From assembly GCA_903844835.1 (NCBI GenBank), contig CAIMUU010000064.1, positions 1 through 8,136 of the forward strand: a DNA stretch of 8,136 bases, in the 5' to 3' direction. The notes beneath the pieces are model-generated. The model was not told the origin of the DNA and did no database searches. It was given only the letters and a program-made list of their open reading frames with translations. The number at the start of each line of letters is the position of its first letter. Position 1 is the first letter of the stretch. The position numbers and the translations under genes were made by a program. This DNA is from an uncultured bacterium (GTDB lineage: Bacteria > Patescibacteriota > Saccharimonadia > Saccharimonadales > Saccharimonadaceae). Positions 1-5,584 of this stretch are shown piece by piece.

Positions 1-1
1 C

Positions 2-607
2 GTAGATAACATATCTAATCCACAGTACTTTTGCTATATGTACAGAGAAGGCACTGATGTTTATGCAGTTGATAGTTATTCAGCTCCCAGCAAGGGCGTT
101 TGTTTAACTAACCTGGTTACTAATGGGGACCTGTCACTCGATGGTAATTTTGACGGCTTGGCGGACAATTGGAGCGCATCAAACGTGGTGTCTAAAAGCT
201 TAAGCAATAACACACAGTCTTTTATTGCTTCTGCATCATGGGCTGGTGCTGGCACGACTGTCGCTTCTAAGGTCGTCGGGGATAGTTATTATACATCCGC
301 TCTCGTAAGGGCTAGTTCTAATATAGTTGTACTAGGCAATAACGTTGGCTCTGTTACCTATCATTCGGGAAGTGGAAATTATGAGAGACTATCGACTGTT
401 GTCGTGGCAAATATCAACACATTAGCACCTACGATTTATGATTTGCGTTCATCTGGTTGGGATACAGTATATGTAAGATATGTTCTTTGCATAGACCTGA
501 CTGCTACTTTTGGTGCGGGCTATGAATTAACCAAGGCTCAAATGGATACGATAATGAATGGTTATTCTAATAACTGGTTTAACATCACTACAAAGGTTAG
601 TCTTTGA
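2..607 (+). CDS. Type IV pilin-like protein, C-terminal part, with jelly-roll/tail-protein-like tip module (5' partial)
   Basis: The frame is open from base 2 with no start, so the N-terminus, including any prepilin signal, lies upstream. The first ~33 visible residues (VDNISNPQYF... ending SAPSKGVC) align with residues 98-130 of the next gene's pilin (VDNVSSPQAF...), and 17 of the first 24 bases are identical, so this is the end of a paralogous pilin domain. After it comes LTNLVTNGD followed by about 160 Ser/Thr/Asn-rich residues. They end in an IDLTATFGAG...LTKAQMD...NNWF segment (about 490-580). From family knowledge, NLVTNGD openings and DLTATFGAG-type endings occur in carbohydrate-binding-like jelly-roll modules of phage tail and surface proteins. 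I infer an exposed pilin whose tip binds a surface or glycan. The internal ATG at 38 is not a likely start because it falls within the pilin homology. The stop TGA overlaps the next ATG by one base (TGATG), implying co-translation. Pilin assignment is fairly sure; ligand is unknown. Confidence 0.72.
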   Translation, partial: VDNISNPQYFCYMYREGTDVYAVDSYSAPSKGVCLTNLVTNGDLSLDGNFDGLADNWSASNVVSKSLSNNTQSFIASASWAGAGTTVASKVVGDSYYTSALVRASSNIVVLGNNVGSVTYHSGSGNYERLSTVVVANINTLAPTIYDLRSSGWDTVYVRYVLCIDLTATFGAGYELTKAQMDTIMNGYSNNWFNITTKVSL

Positions 608-1794
608 TGGCGAGTAGATTAATATCAACCCATAATCAAGGCTTTACGATAGTAGAGTTACTTGTTGCCATCGCTGTAATTGGCGTATTAGCCGCCATAA
701 CAGCAGTTTCTTATACTGGTATTTTTCAACGCGCAAATGCAGTTTCTCTAGTTTCTGATCTTGAAGGTGCATCAACACGATTGAGATTATATCAAGTTGA
801 AAATAGCGCTTACCCCAACAGTGTATCTGACTGCCCAACTCCAGTCAGTGGCAATTTGTGTCTTGTTGCTAGCTCGGGGACAACCTACCAGTATGCCGTA
901 GACAATGTCTCTAGTCCTCAAGCGTTTAGTCTTATCGCAACTAAGTCCACTCTAAAATATTCAATAAATTCTGACTCTAAACCGGCCGTATTCACTCCAG
1001 TTATTGCAACGGGTGGGAGCATATCTGATGTTGGTGGTTACCGTATCCATAGTTTTGAGTCTAGTGATAGCTTTACGGTAACTGGCGGTGGCTACGTCGA
1101 GTATTTAATTGTTGCAGGTGGAGGTGGCGGACAGAGTAATACCAATACCGGTACCAATACTGGTGGAGGAGGAGGTGGTGGTGGAGGTTATGTGGTTGGT
1201 GGTTCTGTGGTAAGTGCTGGTGGGTATCCGGTCATTGTTGGCAATGGCGGTAGTAACACTGCAGATATTACTGCTCAGGGTGGTAATTCTTCGGCTTTTT
1301 CTAGGATAGCTATTGGTGGTGGGCGTGGAGCAAATAGAAATTTGCCAGGGGTGAATGGTGGTTCTGGTGGCGGTGGCGGTTATACATATTTTAATACTCC
1401 TGGATTAGGCACTTTAAACCAGGGTTATGCTGGAGGGAATGCTACAATGTCTGGAAATTTTGGTGGTGGCGGTGGCGGCGGTGCAAGCAGTGTGGGAATG
1501 TCAGGGAATGATACAAATGGGGGGAACGGTGGAGCAGGATTTTTCTCGTCAATTAGCGGTGTTTTAACAGGTTATTGTGGCGGCGGAGGAGGAGCAATTG
1601 GTTTTGCGATTGCTGGTATGGAGGGTAAGGCTACCCATGGTGGTGGGGATGGGGGGAGTGGAGTTCAGTCTGGTCAAAATGCGCGTTCAAATTCTGGTGG
1701 TGGTGGAGGCGGCTCATCAGGGTCTGTTCAGTCAACCGGACTAGGTGGGAACGGTGGCTCAGGGGTTGTAATAATAAGATACCCCATGCAATAG
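607..1794 (+). CDS. Type IV pilin-like protein with large glycine-rich tail-fibre-like C-terminal domain
   Basis: 395 residues from the ATG at 607; a TTG at 604 is in frame, but the ATG overlaps the upstream stop and has a weak AAAGG at 592-596. Residues 1-12 are a short basic leader ending in Gly. Residues 13-35 (FTIVELLVAIAVIGVLAAI...) are a classic prepilin motif with Glu at mature position 5, so cleavage by prepilin peptidase between G12 and F13 is expected. Residues 36-130 form the pilin headgroup, with C76 and C85 possibly disulfide-linked. From about residue 142 a second domain begins (GGYRIHSF...SFTVTGGG, then VEYLIVAGGGGG) and runs through many poly-Gly loops to a closing GGSGVVIIRYP strand. 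This start-and-end pattern is the glycine-rich domain known from phage tail fibres and bacterial surface proteins. The headgroup is homologous to the remnant in the preceding gene. Likely role is a pilus subunit, perhaps a tip or adhesive one, at the cell surface; the binding partner is not visible. Confidence 0.82.
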   Translation: MASRLISTHNQGFTIVELLVAIAVIGVLAAITAVSYTGIFQRANAVSLVSDLEGASTRLRLYQVENSAYPNSVSDCPTPVSGNLCLVASSGTTYQYAVDNVSSPQAFSLIATKSTLKYSINSDSKPAVFTPVIATGGSISDVGGYRIHSFESSDSFTVTGGGYVEYLIVAGGGGGQSNTNTGTNTGGGGGGGGGYVVGGSVVSAGGYPVIVGNGGSNTADITAQGGNSSAFSRIAIGGGRGANRNLPGVNGGSGGGGGYTYFNTPGLGTLNQGYAGGNATMSGNFGGGGGGGASSVGMSGNDTNGGNGGAGFFSSISGVLTGYCGGGGGAIGFAIAGMEGKATHGGGDGGSGVQSGQNARSNSGGGGGGSSGSVQSTGLGGNGGSGVVIIRYPMQ

Positions 1795-1806
1795 GTCGGC
1801 GCTTGG

Positions 1807-1824
1807 ATTAATAATAGTATTAAT
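1807..1824. terminator. Weak AT-rich hairpin between convergent genes (possible terminator)
   Basis: ATTAATA (1807-1813) and TATTAAT (1818-1824) pair across an ATAG loop, between the end of the Gly-rich pilin gene and the end of the convergent VIT gene. The stem has no G-C pairs and no clear U-tract, so it would be a poor intrinsic terminator. It is listed because no better candidate lies between these convergent genes. Confidence 0.2.
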
Positions 1825-2549
1825 TACGCACCGGTAATTCGAAAAATATTGCCGATTATATATGTGACAACCATTGCAATTGTGCCACCGATGACTACGC
1901 GAAGTGTCGACTTTAATATATTTGCACCGCTCATTTTGGCACTAATAGTGCCGGCAATAATAAGTGCGATGATTACTGAAACAAATGTTGCAGGTACGGA
2001 AAAAGCGCCGATCGGCAACATAATAGCAATCAGTGGGATTGTCGAACCTAAAATAAATGAACCAGCCGAAGCTAGTAGTGAAGTCCAGGGGTTAGTTAAG
2101 TCTTTGGGGTCTATGTGAAGTTCAGCTTCGGCATGTGCCGTAAAAGCATCGGCTCTTGTAAACTCCTTGGCGACTTTCGTTGCGGTTTTTTTACTCAGCC
2201 CTTCGTCTTCAAAGATTGTTTCAAGGCCAGATAATTCCTCTTTTGGATGGTCTCTCAGGTCCCTGCGCTCGCCAGCGAGCAAGGCTTTTTCTGTATCGCG
2301 CTGAGTGCTGACCGAAATATATTCGCCGACCGCCATAGATAAGGCGCCAGCAACTATCCCAGCCAGCCCCGCGGTTAATATTGCGGATTTTGACTGAGTC
2401 ACTTCTGCAACACCAATGACTAGCCCGGCAATTGATACGATGCCGTCATTAGCACCAAGAACTGCGGCCCTTAGGCGGTTTTCTCGCTTATTTAGGTTTG
2501 TGTGAAGATTAGAATTTGACCAGACATTATGGGATGTTTTTGTATGCAT
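1824..2549 (-). CDS. VIT1/CCC1-family iron/manganese transporter
   Basis: 241 residues, a normal length for the family. VIT/CCC1 proteins move Fe2+ or Mn2+ out of the cytosol, usually coupled to protons. Visible hallmarks are LGANDGIVS at residues 31-39 (D35 in the first helix), and SMAVGEYISV at 71-80. An acidic/charged cytoplasmic metal-binding stretch spans about 84-150 (many Glu, with E137-E143 around AHAEAELHID). Then comes NPWTSLLASAGSFILG at 153-168, leading into the last three helices (about 160-180, 184-206, 214-236). The N-terminal 20 residues are polar. The start fits an extended -10 only 11 bases upstream and there is no Shine-Dalgarno, so the mRNA is probably leaderless or nearly so. 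It is divergent from the 2652 gene. In a one-membrane bacterium it would act as a metal exporter for iron/manganese detoxification; the exact metal is inferred. Confidence 0.9.
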   Translation of the reverse strand: MHTKTSHNVWSNSNLHTNLNKRENRLRAAVLGANDGIVSIAGLVIGVAEVTQSKSAILTAGLAGIVAGALSMAVGEYISVSTQRDTEKALLAGERRDLRDHPKEELSGLETIFEDEGLSKKTATKVAKEFTRADAFTAHAEAELHIDPKDLTNPWTSLLASAGSFILGSTIPLIAIMLPIGAFSVPATFVSVIIALIIAGTISAKMSGANILKSTLRVVIGGTIAMVVTYIIGNIFRITGA

Positions 2550-2560
2550 AATTATTATTA

Positions 2561-2569
2561 ATTATAGCA
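2561..2569 (-). promoter_or_regulatory. Extended -10 promoter of the VIT gene
   Basis: On the minus strand this reads TGCTATAAT, a full extended -10. Its downstream edge is 11 bases from the ATG at 2549, so transcription should start about 5 bases before the start codon. I see no convincing -35 box at the usual distance. The same decamer in mirror orientation drives the divergent gene. Confidence 0.6.
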
Positions 2570-2616
2570 CTATAAATAATCGTTAGGGCATTGGGGTTAA
2601 TAGTTGATTCTACTTG

Positions 2617-2625
2617 TGCTATAAT
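2617..2625 (+). promoter_or_regulatory. Extended -10 promoter of the 2652 gene
   Basis: TGCTATAAT, identical to the VIT promoter element on the other strand; AATTATAGCAC at 2560-2570 and GTGCTATAATT at 2616-2626 are a perfect 11-bp inverted repeat. Expected start near 2632 gives a leader of about 20 bases. That leader holds the Shine-Dalgarno AAGGGG (2640-2645), six bases before the ATG at 2652. Confidence 0.65.
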
Positions 2626-2651
2626 TTTAGATATTATATAAGGGGAATATT

Positions 2652-3368
2652 ATGGATCAAGAGATAAAGTCAGACGTAGAAAATAAACCAGTGCCAGAGG
2701 TAATGGCTAGTGATGTACCACAACTAGAATCTGTTTCGCCAGAAATTATGGCAAAACTTAAAAGCCCCAAAAAAGGTATTGGCAAGACCGTAATAGTCAG
2801 TTTGCTAGTCGTACTATTGGCGGCTTCTGGTGCGGCGGCTTACGTTTGGCGAGATATAGCGGCACGTAATTCAGAGAAGGCTCAAGTTGCAAATATTGCG
2901 ACGTTGGACGAAAAGATTAAGGGGCTTGAGGCCGATTTACTGGTTGCAAACGGCGGAGTAGCTACGCCAAATACTGGCACAGGATGTTGCACCGGGGTTG
3001 CTCCAGACGCAACGACGATTGCAAATATCAAGGCTTCAATTACTTCTGGGAATACCGCAGCACTAGAGGGCTATATGGCAGATGCTGTCAAGGTTGTTCT
3101 AGCGATGGCCGAAGGTGTTGCACCCGGCACGCCAACTGAAGCGGTCACCAGAATAACTGAATTTATCAGCGCCGCAACTGCACCTTGGAATTTTGAGAAG
3201 ACTGCCGATGAGCTTGGCCAATATGCGGTTGGCGGATATGGTCCATACTTCCCAGCTATCGCTGTAGTTGGGATGTCAGCAAACAGCAAAGTTATTACAT
3301 TCGATTTTGATTGTGATGGCAAAATTAGCCGTGTATTTATGGCTTCTGATGCAAGCATTCTACAATAG
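2652..3368 (+). CDS. Membrane-anchored extracytoplasmic protein of unknown function, NTF2-like-looking C-terminal domain
   Basis: 238 residues. Residues 1-43 are hydrophilic and end in basic KSPKKGIGK, the expected cytoplasmic side. Residues 44-66 are one membrane helix, so the remainder should be outside. Residues 74-99 look like a short coiled coil (LDEKIKGLEADLL), followed by a Gly/Thr linker with a vicinal Cys pair C112-C113. A compact domain occupies about 117-235. It has an opening helix (IANIKASITSGNTAALEGYM), a middle TPTEAVTRITEFIS helix, APWNF, and closing strands KVITFDFDCDGKISRVFMA. The helix-then-strands layout around SGN.AALEGYM resembles NTF2/SnoaL-type small alpha-beta domains, but I do not recognise a named family with certainty and see no catalytic set. 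Start is supported by AAGGGG at 2640-2645 and an upstream extended -10. It is divergent from the VIT gene. Possible roles are cell-envelope ligand binding or scaffolding; function is not assigned. Confidence 0.7.
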   Translation: MDQEIKSDVENKPVPEVMASDVPQLESVSPEIMAKLKSPKKGIGKTVIVSLLVVLLAASGAAAYVWRDIAARNSEKAQVANIATLDEKIKGLEADLLVANGGVATPNTGTGCCTGVAPDATTIANIKASITSGNTAALEGYMADAVKVVLAMAEGVAPGTPTEAVTRITEFISAATAPWNFEKTADELGQYAVGGYGPYFPAIAVVGMSANSKVITFDFDCDGKISRVFMASDASILQ

Positions 3369-3429
3369 TTAAAAAGTATAAAAGCTCAGTGCATATTGTC
3401 AAAGTTGGCTCGCGTCAACATATAGCTTG

Positions 3430-3438
3430 TGCTAGGCT
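3430..3438 (+). promoter_or_regulatory. Extended -10 promoter of the PAP2 phosphatase gene
   Basis: TGCTAGGCT fits TGn plus TAnnnT. Six bases separate it from the ATG at 3445, so transcription is predicted to start on or beside the start codon (leaderless). There is no Shine-Dalgarno at a usable distance. The spacing is identical to that before the 6531 gene. No good -35 box was found. Confidence 0.5.
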
Positions 3439-3444
3439 ATAGGT

Positions 3445-3915
3445 ATGACACAGGAATTACTAATTAAAGTATTTGCCGATTATGCCATGTTGCCAGTGAT
3501 ATTAATTGGGGCTTATGCCTTGATATTTAAGGTACCAAAAGGGCAACGACTCACAGCGTATTCAAAAATACTTATGGCGGGGTTAATGGCGTATTTTTTG
3601 GCAAAAACGATTGGTTCGATTTATCAGCCGATGAGCCAGCGCCCTTTTGAGCTTCTCGGCACGACGGCTGGAGCATTATTTCTCAATAACGCCGGGTTTC
3701 CGTCAGACCATATTTTATTAGTCACAGCTATAGTTGCTGCTGTTTGGTTTGAGACAAAACAAAAACTAATTACGATAATTTTGGTATTTCTACTAATTGC
3801 AATATCAGTTGGCCGAGTTATGGCATTAGTCCATACGCCGCTGGATGTAATTGGGGGGTTTGTAATTGCTGCTGTTTCGGCGCTTTGGTATATTAATCGG
3901 AAAAATGTTGTATAA
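3445..3915 (+). CDS. PAP2-superfamily phosphatase, undecaprenyl-diphosphatase-like
   Basis: 156 residues with about five membrane helices (about 12-29, 40-60, 90-103, 108-122, 133-150). The three PAP2 signature blocks are visible: K54 followed by QRPF at 65-68, FPSDH at 85-89 with H89 as the expected catalytic acid/base, and GRVMALVHTPLDV at 123-135. In the last block R124 holds the phosphate, H130 is the nucleophile and D134 assists. The family hydrolyses lipid phosphates. The short size and the RPF...FPSDH style are those of BcrC-type enzymes, which regenerate undecaprenyl phosphate from undecaprenyl pyrophosphate for peptidoglycan and surface-polymer synthesis; that substrate is inferred. 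Spacing of K54 to the RP pair is longer than the textbook KX6RP, a mild oddity. The stop overlaps a TATAAT that probably serves the next gene. Confidence 0.85.
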   Translation: MTQELLIKVFADYAMLPVILIGAYALIFKVPKGQRLTAYSKILMAGLMAYFLAKTIGSIYQPMSQRPFELLGTTAGALFLNNAGFPSDHILLVTAIVAAVWFETKQKLITIILVFLLIAISVGRVMALVHTPLDVIGGFVIAAVSALWYINRKNVV

Positions 3916-3936
3916 TACCGTTAAATAAACGGAGGT
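3911..3936 (+). promoter_or_regulatory. Promoter -10 and ribosome binding site of the 3942 gene
   Basis: TATAAT at 3911-3916 overlaps the stop codon of the phosphatase gene. GGAGGT at 3931-3936 is a strong Shine-Dalgarno five bases before the ATG at 3942. A start near 3923 would leave a leader of about 19 bases. Read-through from upstream is also possible. Confidence 0.5.
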
Positions 3937-3941
3937 CGTAA

Positions 3942-4427
3942 ATGGCAAAACTTATCCAAAGTGACGACGAGCCACAATTAATTAGCAACACCTACTCTCT
4001 GGTTAAAATTATTGTAATTGGGATTGGCTTGGGCTTACTATATTATTTCCTTACAGTAATTATCCAGAAATATATTATTATTCCTGTATTTTGTGATTCG
4101 GCCACTAGTGCATTAAGTTGCCATAATTCACTTGGAATTTCTGGCAATATTTCGATGGTAATTGTAGCTGTTGTTGGCATTATGGCCATGGTGATGTCAC
4201 GCATGACTCAGCCTTTAATTGTTGCCGTCGCCACTGCTGCGACCTTGTGGGGGCTTGCTTTATGGACTGACGGGTTATCGATGCTGGAGGTTATTGGCTG
4301 GAGCGTTCTTAGCTATGCATTATCGTATGTCCTTTACTCTTGGATTACTCGCTATAACCGAACGGTGCCAGTTTTGATATTGATTTTAGCGGTAATTGTC
4401 ACTGCTCGAATCGTGATTATCCTATAA
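3942..4427 (+). CDS. Unrecognised five-helix membrane protein
   Basis: 161 residues, not matched to a family I recognise. It has a polar N-terminus (about 1-18). Predicted membrane helices lie at about 20-41 (extending to 49), 67-86, 90-108, 115-135 and 142-161. The loop between helices 1 and 2 carries C51 and C60, eight residues apart. With an N-in topology this loop is outside, so a disulfide is plausible. The chain ends in the last helix with no tail. Start is fixed by the strong GGAGGT. The gene lies between a lipid phosphatase and rmuC, 26 bases after the former, so an envelope role is possible but not shown. Confidence 0.65.
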   Translation: MAKLIQSDDEPQLISNTYSLVKIIVIGIGLGLLYYFLTVIIQKYIIIPVFCDSATSALSCHNSLGISGNISMVIVAVVGIMAMVMSRMTQPLIVAVATAATLWGLALWTDGLSMLEVIGWSVLSYALSYVLYSWITRYNRTVPVLILILAVIVTARIVIIL

Positions 4428-4428
4428 A

Positions 4429-4437
4429 TGTTATACT
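4429..4437 (+). promoter_or_regulatory. Extended -10 promoter of rmuC
   Basis: TGTTATACT fits the extended -10 form. It begins two bases after the stop of the upstream gene and ends seven bases before the ATG at 4445. Predicted transcription begins at or beside the start codon, consistent with the lack of any Shine-Dalgarno there. Confidence 0.55.
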
Positions 4438-4444
4438 AGTGCTT

Positions 4445-5518
4445 ATGGAACAAAACTTATTATTGGTAATTTTGGCAATTGTAATTATCGGCTTCGGCTT
4501 TGCTATGTATATGATGAACCAGCGACTGAAGGACTTAAAAAATTCTAGCGCTGTTGAGCTATTGAAAAGTGATGTGACAGAACTTTCCAGGGGTATCAAT
4601 AATTTGCAACAAACTGTTGGCGACAAGCTCGAATCAAATAATGTGTCGATGCAATCTTCGATGCAAAAACAACTAAGCGAAAGTGCCAAATTGGTGTCTG
4701 ACGTAACGCAAAGGCTAGCAAAGCTAGACGAAACCAACAAGCGAGTCGTTGATGTGGCTGATGAACTAAAAACTTTGCAAAATGTTTTACAAAATCCCAA
4801 ACAGCGCGGTGTATTTGGTGAGTATTATTTAGAGTCGGTGCTTGATAACATTTTGCCAAGTAAGAATTATCAAATGCAGTACAAATTTAAAGATGGCGAA
4901 ATTGTTGATGCGGTTGTTTTTTTGGATAAGGGCCTGGTACTGCCAATCGACAGTAAGTTTAGTCTTGAAAATTATAATCGTATGGTTGGTGTTGATAACA
5001 AACCAGAGCGCGAAAAACTGCTTGCCAAAGTCCGAACCGATTTAAAAAACCGAATTGACGAAACTAGCAAATATATTCGACCAAGCGAAAAGACTATGGA
5101 TTTTGCATTTATGTTTATTCCAAGCGAGTCACTTTATTATGATTTGCTGATTGGTGATGTGGGGACTGGCTCGAGCGCGCGTGATCTAATTGAATACGCC
5201 TTTCGAGATAAGAAGGTTATCATTGTTAGCCCAACTAGCTTTATGGCCTATTTACAGACAGTATTACAGGGCCTGCGTAGTTTGCAAATAGAGGAGCAGG
5301 CTAAGGATATTCAGATTCGTGTTGGTCAACTGGGCCAGCACATCACTAGGTTTGATGAGTATATGAGCAAGTTGGGAAAATCTCTTGGTCAAACGGTTGG
5401 GCATTATAATGAAGCCCACAAAGAGTTAGGCAAAGTCGACAAGGATGTGATTAAAATTGCTGGTACTGATTCGGGTGTTGATCCACTGCTTCTCGATAGA
5501 CCACAAGACGGAGAATAA
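4445..5518 (+). CDS. rmuC: RmuC-family DNA recombination protein
   Basis: 357 residues from ATG 4445; an in-frame GTG at 4439 is less likely because it would lie only two bases after the -10. Residues 4-24 form an N-terminal membrane anchor and about 26-115 a long coiled coil. The RmuC domain spans about 116-345. It contains RGVFGEYYLE (E126, E130), then VDAVV (D155) and LPIDSKFSLENY (D169-x-K171), a set that fits the PD-(D/E)XK-type nuclease core proposed for the family. Further family blocks are DFAFMFIPSESLYYDLL and VIIVSPTSFMAYLQTV. RmuC is linked to limiting inversions at short inverted repeats, probably by cutting DNA structures; the exact reaction is not established. It is clearly shorter than the E. 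coli protein (about 475 residues), mainly outside the core. It stands alone and is followed by a strong terminator. Confidence 0.9.
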   Translation: MEQNLLLVILAIVIIGFGFAMYMMNQRLKDLKNSSAVELLKSDVTELSRGINNLQQTVGDKLESNNVSMQSSMQKQLSESAKLVSDVTQRLAKLDETNKRVVDVADELKTLQNVLQNPKQRGVFGEYYLESVLDNILPSKNYQMQYKFKDGEIVDAVVFLDKGLVLPIDSKFSLENYNRMVGVDNKPEREKLLAKVRTDLKNRIDETSKYIRPSEKTMDFAFMFIPSESLYYDLLIGDVGTGSSARDLIEYAFRDKKVIIVSPTSFMAYLQTVLQGLRSLQIEEQAKDIQIRVGQLGQHITRFDEYMSKLGKSLGQTVGHYNEAHKELGKVDKDVIKIAGTDSGVDPLLLDRPQDGE

Positions 5519-5532
5519 TCCAAAGCATAATA

Positions 5533-5560
5533 AAATCCCCACTCGTTTGAGTGGGGATTT
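5533..5560. terminator. Strong intrinsic terminator, probably bidirectional
   Basis: AAATCCCCACTC (5533-5544) and GAGTGGGGATTT (5549-5560) form a perfect 12-bp stem with a GTTT loop. On the plus strand TTT, CTT follows, ending rmuC. On the minus strand the stem is followed by TTTTATTATG, ending the convergent MIP gene, whose stop is at 5585-5587. Confidence 0.9.
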
Positions 5561-5584
5561 CTTGTACTAATTATTAGTATCTAA

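Noticed and set aside
38..40. ATG at 38 as the true start of the first gene
   Set aside because: The 12 codons before it are open and homologous to the pilin part of the next gene, and no ribosome site precedes it; the gene is simply cut by the window edge.
1117..1780. Gly-codon-rich DNA as a tandem repeat array, collagen-like or CRISPR-like element
   Set aside because: There is no fixed repeat unit, no Gly-x-y period and no spacer pattern; it is coding sequence of a glycine-rich domain.
1849..2118. Plus-strand hydrophobic frame opposite the VIT gene
   Set aside because: Its hydrophobic look is the mirror of the VIT helices; the minus-strand VIT motifs are decisive.
3303..3338. DFDCDGKIS in the 2652 protein as an EF-hand or dockerin-like calcium loop
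   Set aside because: It has D-x-D-x-DG but Phe where the twelfth-position Glu/Asp is needed, and it lies in a predicted strand, with no flanking helices and no second copy.
3071..3358. Minus-strand frame of 95 codons inside the 2652 gene
   Set aside because: Opposite a gene with clear architecture and start signals; its translation has no membrane or family pattern.
4417..4859. Open frames on the minus strand across the rmuC coiled coil
   Set aside because: They lie opposite a well-supported RmuC reading frame, have no promoter or ribosome site I can see, and encode no recognisable protein.
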